From assembly GCA_017311315.1 (NCBI GenBank), contig CM029612.1, positions 53,216,200 through 53,280,199 on the forward strand: 64,000 bases of DNA, written 5' to 3'. A program made the position numbers and the translations under genes. The notes under the pieces are model-generated. The model saw only the letters and a list, made by a program, of their open reading frames with translations, was not told where the DNA came from and ran no database searches. This document shows, piece after piece, positions 50,001 to 60,279 of this stretch (positions within the stretch are counted from its first letter, which is position 1; each line of letters opens with the position of its first letter). The DNA comes from Dendrocalamus latiflorus. Its lineage: Eukaryota > Streptophyta > Magnoliopsida > Poales > Poaceae.

Positions 50001-53000
50001 GCCGAACGCACCGACATCTTGTCCCTGGATCAATCTTGCTCTGATACCAAATGTCAGCCGGATTCACACCGGCCAAGAGCAAAAATGGCTCAAGAACAGA
50101 TTTGATCACAAGATGAACACAGTATGCTTTTTGTGCTTAACTGGCTTAGCACTTTTCTGTTTACTTCTTTCTCCTTTTATAGCAATTACATACATGCAGC
50201 AAGTAAAAACTGATCACTAAGTACTTGAAGAAACTGACTACTAATTGTATTAGAAACTGACCACTAAAAACATGAGAAACTGACTAATTATTTGACGTAA
50301 CTGACCCACTACATACTTCATGCAGACAATGAAAATAGAGAGCAATAACACAAGTTTACAGAATATGTTAACAAGCACAGTGGTGCACCTGTGGATCTAA
50401 ATAGGGTAGTGTTCATGTTTCTTTTCGTCAATTTTATTATTCTTTAAGGAAAAAACTTCTAGAAGAACATCAGGAGGTAATACTGCGGCCACTAATAGCA
50501 ATCTGTACATATTTAAAGAGAAACTAAAGGTGCCAGTATAAAAGCAACCCGATTTAAATATCTGATTCTAGTTCATTTGGCCAACTATGACAAAAAAAAT
50601 TAAAATGGCAAACAACTTCAGGGATAGAAACAGAAAATACAACAAAATGATAATACATGATTAATGTATTCCAAGCTTACTCTGGTTGATTCCTGTAGAG
50701 CCACTGGAGATTGGTCAAGATCATCCTTAGCAGCAACTATCAGACAAGGAACTTCATAGCCAGTGTTTTCTCCATGTGTAGCCACTTGCACAAGCAAATC
50801 TTTTGCTCTTTGCCAAGAAAATTCATCACAACTACCATTTTAACAGGCATCACATTTAGTCACATGCAGGGTACAGAAATTTATGTAGAATTGAATAATA
50901 GGTCAAAGAACAAGATGTAGCAGGATAAACAAGATTTATGTGTCAAACTCAAGAGTACTTCACAAGAATTACTGTATTAAAAGATCCAATCCAGAATTGT
51001 CAACTGTCAGCAGTAGGGCTCACATAACCAGCGATGAATAGTCAAATAATTGCAAGCATTAAGGGTCAAAGCCAGCCATTTTGACTGAGCAAGAACCCAT
51101 CATGGACTTGAAATGGCTAGTTGGTTATTCTGGTTAAGTTTTAAGTGAAATCAGATTTAATGCATAACTCAAGTAATTTTGCAGAAGATTTTACAGATAA
51201 CATCAAATCGTCAGGAAACTTCATTTCCTTGCCAAGATGGGGGTCATAGGCCACCAGGCAGAAAATAGTGCAAAATAAGCCACAAAACCTTGGTCATCAC
51301 AGTACTCCCTAAAACCAGGATTGTAAAGATTACCACTCATTAGTCATTACCACAATACTCCGCCATCAAGTTATCTTACCACGTTGATACCAAATAGTTG
51401 ATACTTACCACAAAGATACAATTAAGACAACACATAAAATTACTTTATGTGAGGTTTATCAACAAATTAAACTGCTACCACTAGTTGGGAGAACACTCAA
51501 TTACTGCAAACTGTGTACTGAGAGACTTCTTGGTCATGAATAAACAAGAGAATAATTCAGCAGAGTGCATACCTGTCATAAACAAATACTGCTACATCAC
51601 AGGGTGCCATGGATTCCTTATTAGTCAGTAATGATCTGACATCATCTTCAGGAATCTCTCGTAGTACAAGTGTCTTTCTAGTCCCCTTCAGGAAAATAAT
51701 TATTGAATCAGGCCAAACATTTAGAATAAAAGCACCCTACCAAACCACCCAGAATTAGCAAATGATAAAACTCAAAACTATACTTTCAGTCAAATTAGAA
51801 ACAACTGAACTTGATATGTCCCTTATAAAGTCTCCATCACCACTTCATGCTCTCTCGAAGGCACTTTAGTTATGTTTCAGAGGCTCCAAGATTACCAGGT
51901 ACCAGACAATTAGCTCCTCACACAATAGCCATATTTTAACTTTGATCAACAATATCTTTGTGAATTTTTAGATTGGCCATAAAAAATGGTGAGTATATTT
52001 GTCTCGAAAAATATTTCACAATATTGTAGTTTTATTAAGTTTTACAGAAATATCAAAATAGAAATTGGTGGTCAAAGCTACTACATTTTGGAGACCATGT
52101 CAATGTCCAAAACGATTAGTTTTGTCACTGAAAATAGTTTGTACAACATATGGATAATACTCAAGATTTCTTTGTTATATGCAATGAATAACAAGAGTCA
52201 AAAACTAATGTCCAAACTCAAAAGTAAATGTTATGGTTGCATTAGAATACTTATCAATAAAATCTAAGTGCAATTTTTGGTTTCATAAAATAGGCTGGCT
52301 GGTTAACTTTATTAACAAAGAATTTGGATTGTTTTAGGGGCTTCTGTCACCTCATACCGCTAAACATCGAAGAACTTACAAGTACACTTGCATAAAGTCT
52401 TGCATTGGTGAGAAGATGATTATCTGAATGTTTGCGCATAGTGCAAGCAAAATACACAGAACTTTTGACTACTTACATCAGACAGTACAACAGTATTTGC
52501 AGCAAACCGCTCACTGTTAGTTGGCAGAGCATCAGAAGGTTGCCTGAAATAAGGACCGCAAGTGAAACAGAGAACACCAAAAGAAAGTAGGAAACAAACA
52601 TGGTGTAAAATACTATGAAATGCACAGAATACCTTCCAAGAAATGATTGTAGCAATGCAGTCTTTCCAGCGCCTTTGGGACCAAAAACATGACACTGAAA
52701 CACATTTCTTTGAGTCTGCTGCTTTTTACGATCCACTCGTCTTTTCCTTGTGATGGTAAATGCTGAATTAAAATCGCCCGAATAGCCAACATATATAAGG
52801 TTGGCAAAACTGTTTGCTGGATCTAGAAGTGTCATAAGAGCCCACTGCAATTGTAGAATACTTATTCAGCAAAGGAAAATCTACATAGTAATCTAGTAAG
52901 GAAATATATCACCACAATACACACAGGTGCCTTGCCTTCAGTATTTCCTAACCACAAGATCAAAACTCTAGCCTGTAGACAGGCATCTAAACAATACTAC

Positions 53001-56000
53001 AGTAAAATCCAAACATAGGTTTTTTTTACCTAGCAACATTCCACATGCTTTTCAAGACACAGCACTATATATGATCAACACTCTACTTAAACAAGATCCA
53101 ATCCCAGTTTTTAGTTGTTTACGTTTATTATCTGTTCAGTGGAGTACAATGTTCACCAAGGCGCTAGGAGCTAGTCGGGCGGCAGACCGGCGCCTAGCCC
53201 ACCTAGGTGGCCGATTTGCAAGCAATAGAACTTGGGGTGTTAGGGCTTGGTTGGGGCCATGGGAGGGGCCGAGGGGGAGGAGGAAGGGAAAGGATAAGAT
53301 GAAGTAGAGGATGGAGAAGAGGGTCGAAGATGAAGTAGAGGATGGAGAAGAGGGTCCCTCCTTGCTGTGGCTGTGTGAGCACTGAGCAAAGGGTTGATTT
53401 GTGAGTAGAGGAACATGGGCCGGCCCAACAGATCAACCCTAATCTCACCACAAGAAGCGTCGCATGACTCACACTGCCACCAACCCTCTACTCTGCCCCC
53501 CCCCCCTCCCCCCTGTGGGGCAGGGAGGTGGAATTGACGGCAAGGACGTTGATTCGTCATGGGGATGGCCAATCGGGTGGGGGGAAGTGCATTCGGCGGT
53601 GGCAGACTTCACCCCAAGCTCCCCAAAACACTAAACGGTACCTCCAATCCCTAACCCAACTGACCACAAGGCTTTTATACTCTCTCCTAGTCTCCTTTCT
53701 GCGGCCGTTCACCAAGTCGGCAGCCAAGAGCCCATCCAATCGCCTCTGTGCTGCCTAATGCCGCCGCGATTTCCTCCGCCTAGGCGGCGGCGGCACCTAG
53801 CGCGCTGATTTGGTGGAAATCGTGGCAGAGAGCCGTCGACTACTGCCTGGAGGCCAATTAATCAGCTCTAGGCGCCGATTCTTGGAGCACTAGTGGAGTA
53901 TTTAATCTCTTTTGTGGCTAGTTTTGCATACCGAGAATGTCCAACTCAGAATAATGTACAGTCATACAAAGATTAAAAAAAATAACTGTTTTGGCTATCT
54001 CAAAACGATAAAATGAGCTGAGACAATGGTGCAAGTCATCACTCCAATAAATACAAAGCATATGAGCTCTGTGCTCTGAATAGAGAAAGGGGTTTGCTTT
54101 CTTATCTTGAATCTAATCAACAAAATGGTAGTTTGCAAATAAGATCGATCCATCAATAAACTACAGGGTTGTAAATTACTGTATTTATGCTCAATGCATG
54201 CTAAGATTGAGAGAGTACCTTGGATAGAAATCCTTCAAGTGACAACCCACCCAAGACATTCTTTTCAGCAGAGTCTTTATATAGATCAGAAGACCATGGG
54301 CTGAAATATCAAGAAAAGAGTATTGATCAGGAAAATACCAGCAGAGAAAAATCACCAAATAGATTAATCTTAAGACCCTTCTACTGAAAAAGCAATATAT
54401 TCCATCAAAGCCAATAGATAAGTTAATACATGATTTCTTAAAAACTTTGGTAACCTATTATACTCTATAGAAATTACAATAACCAACTTCCTACAATTAC
54501 AGTGTTGATCCAAATATTAAATGACTTCATTTTTTTATCAACTTCTTACTTTTCAGGTGCAGTTGAAAAAAGATCCTCCAGCTCAGCAGGCAGCAAAGCT
54601 CCATCCTGGATAGGATATATAAAAGCATTTTTCAAATGATCAATCTAAAATAACAGTTTTAAGTATATAAGATTAGAATGAAAATGCTTGGAATAACAAA
54701 GAACACAATACCATTCAAATGCAGGAGAAAAATCAATAACAAAGAGCACAATACCACTCAAATGCAGGATAAAAATGAATATGTGTCCATGAGTGTATTG
54801 AACTTACATTGTCTACGTCAAACATGTTGAATATTCCTCTCAAGAAATCAACCACTTCATTTGTCAATTCCAGAGTCTGCAACAAAAGATAATGATATTG
54901 ACTTTATTGTCAACGAAAATATTACAAACCAGAAGTATGATAAATATAAACACATAGGTAAATGTCGAGTGAAGGCTTGAGGCTAGCACTACAGATAGCC
55001 AACATACTATTGAAATCAACAATAAGCAATCATGCTAGCGATGAAAACATCAAAGGTTGTAAGGCGCGTAAAGAACAAATAGCACAAGAAAAGATCAGTT
55101 GATTCTGGTTAATGGAATAATGCTTTAAAGGGCGCCAATGGTTCAACAAAATTCAGTTCTAAGAACACTGTGCATATACATTAGATCATGGTTGGTAATC
55201 CCTGAAATCACAGGAACTCCCCAAATCATGGATATTCAAATAGCTGAAAGCAATCAAATAGAACATTACTTGATCAGGAGCTCGTTTAATTGCCGTTGGA
55301 ATGAGGTCATCTCTAAGCTTGATGTCATTATCATAACCAAATTTCCTCAATACTGTCCATGTGGTTTCCAGTCGACCTTTCTCAATAAAAAGAGCATGAA
55401 GGAAAAGGAACCCAGTCAAGGTAAGGCCATTGTCATTTACGCCTTCAGGCATCTTCTCTTGAACAACTCTCTTCACGCCTGAAATTTCAGTAGGCTGGAG
55501 AGGAGCGCTAAAACATCTGACCTGTAAAGCAAACAAAAGGGAATCTTAACATCATCAGAAATAAAAGAATGACAATAAAAACACTAGTCAGCCTTATGCT
55601 TACCAAAGAAAGCAAGGCAGCCTCAGTGAATACAAACCTGAAAGTCGTTAAGTTCCACATCACTGAGAGCTCCATCCCTGTCATGGTCACAAAATATGAA
55701 TATCCGCTTCAAAGCCCTCACACAGCGTGGCTTTAGAGATTGTGCCTCTTGATCAAAGAGAGGAGCTGTTGGGTGAAGCACTGCCTTCTGGGCATAGTAG
55801 AAGACCTCAGGCACCTGCAGTCATTCATAAGCAATTGTAGTTACCCCTACCTTAGCACAATATCTAGAATTCTAACACACCAATCAAAATTATCAATCAC
55901 ATATTAGAATTGGTGCACAATCAAACTACAGAAAATGCATGCCCGAAATATTACATTAGGTTCTAATTATGATGTGTCCAACCGTAGGTGCATGAGCAAC

Positions 56001-56855
56001 TGCTCATATCAGCATTTTGAGCATTCCCATTTCATTGTGACCAATCAACATAAGAAAGGCAGTTATCAATACAAAATTCGGGCTATAAACATTCCCTGAA
56101 ATACTGAGATGAGGGGTAACCTGGATCTGGCGAAGCGCAGAGCACTCAATGCAGGTCTCTATCTCGCGGAACGTCTGCATGATGGGAGCCATAACCTGCT
56201 CAAGGCTAACCTGCTGCTCGTCCCTCAGGTCCAGCTTACAACCCACCACGATCACAGGCGTCCTCAACTGTGGCACAGAAACAATAAACAACACAGATCA
56301 CCACAGGCAACCCGCGGAATAATGACCGATCCAAACCTACACCAACCACGAACCGAGCCATAAAGTGCAGGATTTACCTGGAGGCGCCGGAGCTCGGGGA
56401 GCCAGAACGAGCTGAGCCGCTCCAACGTGGTGGGCCGGTCGCAGGCATACGTGAGCACCACCGCGTCCGCGGCCTGGCACTCGGCGATCAGCTTCGGCTT
56501 TTGCTCCGGGCTGCAACCACACACACAACGGAATCATCACCCACGCAAACGCCCATGAAACCGCAACGAAATCCAGAAATCTAAACGCCGATTTGCGACG
56601 CGGGACGCCGCCAAATCTAAGAATGGGGTACCTGGAGGAGGTGTCGATGATGGTGATGGGGACGCGGTCGGGGAAGTAGTCGGCGGGGAGGCGGGTGGGG
56701 GGCATGACGCGGGGGACATTCTCGGGGAACTGCTCGGTGGCGAGGGCGACGACGAGGCTGGACTTGCCGGTGCCGGGGTCGCCGATGACGACGACCCGCA
56801 CGCCCTGCTTTCCTGCCAGGTTCGCCGCCGCAGCAGGCGCCGCCGCAGCCGCCAT
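44078..56855 (-). CDS. MIRO: Miro, mitochondrial Rho GTPase, 647 aa, 14 exons
   Basis: Outer mitochondrial membrane GTPase controlling mitochondrial movement and shape. Exons: 56,855-56,632; 56,510-56,378; 56,267-56,121; 55,814-55,638; 55,521-55,270; 54,876-54,808; 54,605-54,550; 54,300-54,219; 52,844-52,633; 52,543-52,477; 51,685-51,573; 50,831-50,681; 44,697-44,511; 44,151-44,078. All have GT/AG borders and phases agree, totalling 1,944 nt, the usual plant Miro length. N-terminal GTPase: P-loop GDPGTGKSS (about 25-33), DTSS in place of DxxG, and CKLD as the guanine-specificity motif. EF hand 1 is DHDRDGALSDVE (about 211-222) and EF hand 2 is DVDNDGALLPAE (about 331-342). C-terminal GTPase P-loop is GPKGAGKT (about 435-442). 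A C-terminal membrane anchor (VGAAVAVVGIAAYRVY) is followed by a basic tail ending KNTSS. Intron 12 (about 6 kb) holds a copia element and intron 8 a MULE. No coding lesion is seen. Confidence 0.96.
45284..45605 (-). repeat. 3' LTR of the copia element
   Basis: 322 bp. On the element's sense strand it begins TGTTAACATATTCTG and ends CCGGCTGACA, so it has TG...CA ends. No difference from the other LTR was seen on reading through both. Confidence 0.96.
45606..45621 (-). other. Polypurine tract of the copia element
   Basis: Sense-strand sequence AGTTTAGGGGGTGAAA directly precedes the 3' LTR, the expected place for plus-strand priming. Confidence 0.8.
45615..47171 (-). pseudogene. copia pol, reverse transcriptase and RNase H part
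   Basis: Continues in the same frame as the upstream pol part after the TAG at 47,172-47,174; the first internal ATG is at 47,111. Reverse transcriptase blocks seen: KWIFKVKKN, KARLVAKGY, the first catalytic Asp in MDVKSAFLNGEL (Asp92 counted from the ATG), LYGLRQAPRAWN, and the catalytic box, which reads YVDG (residues 178-181) where copia elements have YVDD. The changed codon is GGC at 46,569-46,571. The RNase H region (GYSDADMGGD, DSQSAIALSKNP, SKHIDVRFHFIRE) runs to the C-terminus (ILTKPLGRDRF). The Asp to Gly change should remove polymerase activity. Confidence 0.93.
47172..49283 (-). pseudogene. copia pol, nucleocapsid knuckle, protease and integrase part
   Basis: A 703-codon frame ending at TAG (47,172-47,174). 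The zinc knuckle CKRCGKYGHWARDC is at about residues 62-75, the aspartic protease motif LDSGATNHM at about 149-157, and the GAG-pre-integrase HHCC region (WHERYGHLHFDAL...CSDC) at about 276-325. The integrase catalytic Asp, Asp and Glu lie in VHGDLCGPI, LRTDHGGEF and QQNGVVERRNQ. The integrase C-terminal GKAP-like region (VFIGYEPGAKAWRFYDP) is followed by a Pro/Thr/Ala-rich linker. The frame opens just after a TGA near 49,293 and has no ATG of its own; the first counted codon is GTG. Confidence 0.93.
49205..50017 (-). pseudogene. copia gag, capsid part, frameshifted before pol
   Basis: The open frame starts with ATG at 50,017, just downstream of the primer binding site, and contains the copia gag pattern LTRTNYQEWAMLMQVNL, AKATWEAV-like ARATWEAVKTIRVG, and FANRITGLANNLR. 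The frame stays open to 48,992, but meaningful sequence stops near 49,190-49,210, after GANRGKKRGAAL; the zinc knuckle continues in the -1 frame. This fits a one-base loss in the GC-rich stretch there. A programmed -1 shift is possible but unusual for plant copia, which normally has one long frame. Confidence 0.85.
50038..50049 (-). other. Primer binding site of the copia element (initiator tRNA-Met)
   Basis: Sense-strand TGGTATCAGAGC, two bases inside the 5' LTR, is complementary to the 3' end of plant initiator tRNA-Met, the standard primer of plant copia elements. Confidence 0.93.
50052..50373 (-). repeat. 5' LTR of the copia element
   Basis: 322 bp, same sequence as 45,284-45,605 by eye. 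Since the element reads on the minus strand, this right-hand LTR is the promoter copy. The AGCAC target duplication follows directly. Confidence 0.96.
53147..53891. mobile_element. MULE-like element in Miro intron 8, possible Pack-MULE
   Basis: The 9 bp target duplication AGTGGAGTA is perfect at 53,138-53,146 and 53,892-53,900. The ends are imperfect inverted repeats (GTTCACCAAGGCGCTAGGAGCT on the left, reverse complement of AGCTCTAGGCGCCGATTCTT on the right). The GC-rich interior has short frames on both strands and a 32 bp tandem repeat (GATGAAGTAGAGGATGGAGA twice, 53,297-53,355). GC-rich internal DNA in a MULE suggests captured host sequence, but the donor is not recognised. Confidence 0.75.
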
Positions 56856-57060
56856 GCGCGCGCTTCCTCCCTCTCGCTCCTGGGCTAGGGTTTTGGGGGA
56901 TTCGGGCGCTGCCGCGGCGTGGCGAGGCGTGGCAGGGGGTGGGGTCGGTAGGGTGGCTGGTTCGCTCTTATGGGGGAGGGGGGATCGATGGATCCGGTGT
57001 TTGCTTCGGCGAACAGAAGAAAAGGCAATTTTTGGTACATGCCGCTAAGAAAAGTGGTCG
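56856..57060 (-). promoter_or_regulatory. Upstream region of the Miro gene
   Basis: GC-rich DNA immediately before the Miro ATG, likely the 5' untranslated region and core promoter. No convincing TATA box was placed, as is common for housekeeping genes. Confidence 0.45.
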
Positions 57061-57375
57061 CGCTTTGAGCTATCAGCTATGTCCCTTAGTTTTTAAAATT
57101 TACCATTCTACTGTCTTCCTATTTTATATATGTTATTATCATTTATTTTCTTTTGTTTTCTTTTCTATTTTCTGATTTTTCATATATTTTAAAGATAAAC
57201 TATCGGTTTTGCCATTTATCTATTCCTCTTATCCCATTGTTTTTCCCATCGGAGCTCCTCCCTTCTCTCCGGTGCCACGCTGCTGGCTCCCTCCTTGGTT
57301 TCCCCCGGCGTCATCCTCCCCAGCGGCACCACTCTCCTCCTCGCGCGCCCCCTCCACTCCGCTCCCCTCCTCGCT

Positions 57376-57650
57376 ATGGTCGTGGTCGAAAGCGGCTATG
57401 GTCGTGGTCAAAAGTGGCCATGGTCGAAGGCAGCTATGGTTGTGGGCGACCGTGGTCGAAAGCGACTGTGGTCGTGGGCGACCGTGGTCGAAGGAGGCCG
57501 TGGTCGTGGTCGAATGCAGCTATGGTTGTACGCGGTTGCGGTCCTGGGCGATCGTGATCATGCATGGCTGCGATCGTGGGCGACCGTGGTCATGCGTGGC
57601 TGTGATCGTGCGCGGCTATGGTCGTGAGTGGCCGTGGTCTTATCGACGAG
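57376..57650. repeat. GTGGTCGAA / GGTCGTGGGCGACC minisatellite
   Basis: Irregular units of about 18-24 bp, such as GGTCGTGGTCGAAAGCGGCTATG and GGGCGACCGTGGTCGAAAG. The plus-strand frames of 110-155 codons over it are translated repeats. The same TGGTCGAA core occurs in 5.7-6.7 kb and in both Mutator MITEs. Confidence 0.88.
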
Positions 57651-58719
57651 GGGAGGGACGAGCTCGGGGCGGCTAAAAGATCAAACTCCATTTAACTTAG
57701 TTTTGGTGATAATGATAAATACTATTATGAAGTTTTGGTGATAATGACAAATGCATTTATGAGACTAATCTTGTTTATTGATTATGATATTATTTAGTCT
57801 CATTTGGATGAAATGTGAAATCAAAGATGTATGCATTCGAAATCGTATTCTTATATATTAGTGCATTCGTTGGATCCAAAATATAGATTTAACTCCACAA
57901 ATAGTCCAAAATGAATATGTACATATGTCTTCATTACACATACTTGTATGCACACATTTATAGTGAATTCACTCTATGGTTTGAGGTTTCATAAATATTG
58001 ATCCATATTTTTTTTAATACATATTTTTAGGATTTTTATTTTGAAACACATCCTTTGAGTATTATAACTTGTGTAGTTCATATATATACTCATTTGCAAT
58101 CGAGTTATCATCTAACTTCTCCATTTTGTGTTAATAGTTGGATGATTAATGATAACTAGATAAGTAAACTTTGCTTTGAAAGAGAATATCTTAGAATATA
58201 TAAGTGTTGTGTACATGTTGTATACTCATAAATACAATCCTTGTCTTATTATTTGTTGAGATTGTCATGAATTACCAAAAAGAAAATATTGTAGAATCTA
58301 GTCCCTCCATTATGTGTTAATGGTAAAGTTTGGTAATTGATGGCAATTGGTTTTTGGAGTAACATTTTTCATGGGTTGAATGAATAGATTAGGTTCCACA
58401 AATGAGGAAGATTTGGGATAACTTCATGTGTTGAAGATCATCAAGTCATGCGGTAGATGCATCATGAGTTGATGCACGTCAAAGAGAAGATGATCATGTG
58501 TTGATTATTAAGTCATGTGAAAACTCATCATGTGATGATGAAATTGAAGTAATGGACGCATCATGAACAACATGTTAAGACTATGACTCAATGCAAAGGT
58601 ATGACTAGTTAGGGTTAATGATATATACCTAGTCTTTTACCGGTCTTAGTGTTTGGTCAAGCTACGTCACTTCTTGCTCTGATAAGTGCTTGCAGCTAAA
58701 GCGGTTGAGTTTGGTTCAT
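57651..58719. other. Intergenic AT-rich DNA, no gene recognised
   Basis: Contains a near direct repeat TTTTGGTGATAATGA(T/C)AAAT (57,704 and 57,733) and CATGTG/CATCATG-type words at 58,440-58,580. No open frame of note. Confidence 0.5.
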
Positions 58720-59381
58720 GGATTTTTTTAAATAATCTTTTTTATTCAAAAATAAAAAATTATATCTGTATTTTAATTTTTTACAAAGTAACCCCAGTTG
58801 TCCAACCGTTGGGCGACTGGACCCTTTTGCCCAACGGCCAAGCGGCACGTAGGCCAATCGACCAAGGGTTGGATGATAGGCGCTGTTGCCCAACTGTTCA
58901 GCGATAGCACTTTCTAGTCGCTAATCACTAATCTTCGACCACATTGTTCATTTCGACCGCTCACTAATATTTGACCACGCTGTTCACTTTGACCGCTCAC
59001 TAATTTTCGACCACGCTGTTCACTTCGACCTCTCACTAATCTTCGACCATGCTGTTCATTTCAACCGCTTACTAATCTTCAACCACGTTGTTCGCTTCAA
59101 CCACTCACTAATCTTCTACCACGATATTTAGACCATGATATTTCGACCACGTTGGTTCGACCTCGTTGTTTTCTTCAACCACGTTGTATCGACTACGTTA
59201 CTTTGACCACACTGATTGACCACGTTGTTTCGACCACATTGTTTCGACCGTATACCTATTATCCGACTATTGAAGGGTCCAGTCGTCCAACGCGACTAAA
59301 AGCCATTTCTGTAAAAAAAAATTAAAAAGCAAGTATATTTCTATATTTTTGAATAAAAAATAGATTATTTTAAAAAAGCTC
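58720..59381. mobile_element. Mutator-type MITE, second copy
   Basis: Same architecture as 23,423-23,985: inverted ends TTTTTTTAAATAATC...AAAAATA against TATTTTTGAATAAAAAATAG...TTTTAAAAAAGC, the inner TCCAACCGTTGGGCGACTGG arm, and a minisatellite of TTCGACCACG(T/C)TGTTC units (58,935-59,250). The flanks TTGGTTCAT (58,711-58,719) and TTGGTTCGT (59,382-59,390) are a 9 bp target duplication with one change. No transposase. Confidence 0.85.
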
Positions 59382-59894
59382 TTGGTTCGTGTGCCTCTCT
59401 TCTTCAGGCTTTGTTCTTCGACTGAGAGGTAGTATGCATTCGTTACTGTAATGTTTGGGACTTTCCGATTGCTCGAGAGAAAAAGTCAGGGGGTTCTTGG
59501 ATTGAAATATCATGTCGTCTATTGCAAAAGGGAAACTTTGATGTTTTGTTCAAATAAGAAGTAAAGAAATATTGATGTTCCTCAAATAAAAAATTTCTTT
59601 TTCTATGTAGGTTTTTAGAGCGGAGTGTGGAAAGATTAAGTTAAAGTTTGTTATATCACCCAAAAAATATTTTTCTTATTCCTTTGCTGACTTTTTGTTT
59701 TTGTTTCTATTTTTACTGTGTTGGCAAGTTGGACAATCAAAAGACAACGGATTTAAGAAAAAAAATACTTCTATTGTGGATTACAATCATTCACCCCTCT
59801 CTGATTGTCATCGACGATCCTCCATAATCTAACAATCGATAACTGTATTATTTTTTGAAGTAAATTACACTTTGCACAAGATAAATTGTATTTT

Positions 59895-60012
59895 TCAACT
59901 ACGGCCCCTTTCGACCACGACCCCCTTCGACCACTGCCCCTCAATCACTGCTTCGGTGTTGACTACAGCTTCGACCACGGCTTCAACTTCGACTACGGTC
60001 ACGACTTCGACT
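59895..60012. repeat. TTCGACCACGG minisatellite fragment
   Basis: Short array of TTCGACCACGACCCC, TTCGACCACTGCCCC and CTTCGACTACGG units, reverse complement of the GTGGTCGAA motif. A nearby direct repeat (CCTAGTGCAAAGTGAAACAACATTTGCT-like) occurs at 60,018 and 60,080. Confidence 0.7.
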
Positions 60013-60279
60013 TCCACCCTAGTGCAAAGTGAAACAACATTTGCTTTACCCTAGTGTAAAATGAAAGTATGCGTAAATCCTGATGTAAAGTGAAACAACA
60101 TTTGCTCCACCCTAGTGCAAAGTAAAAGTATGTGTAAAATCTGGTTCAAAGTGAAATAAGTGACAATTTACCTCATGCAAATTATACTTTACTCTATTTT
60201 TTACTTCAAACATTGTTATAATATTAATATTTATTATTTTATAAGTTATCAGATTTAGGTGGTTAGTTTTTTCACAAGA

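Larger units (their letters stand above)
45284..50373 (-). mobile_element. Complete Ty1/copia LTR retrotransposon in Miro intron 12, coding-defective
   Basis: Two 322 bp LTRs that look identical by eye, a 5 bp target duplication AGCAC (45,279-45,283 and 50,374-50,378), a primer binding site matching initiator tRNA-Met, a polypurine tract, and gag-protease-integrase-RT-RNaseH order, which defines copia. It is oriented like the host gene. The reading frame is broken at three places: a gag/pol frameshift, an in-frame TAG, and a changed RT catalytic Asp. Identical LTRs imply a recent insertion, so the copy was probably mobilised by proteins supplied from another element. Confidence 0.97.

Noticed and set aside
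57153..57676. Plus-strand frames of 110-155 codons
   Set aside because: Translated GTGGTCGAA minisatellite.
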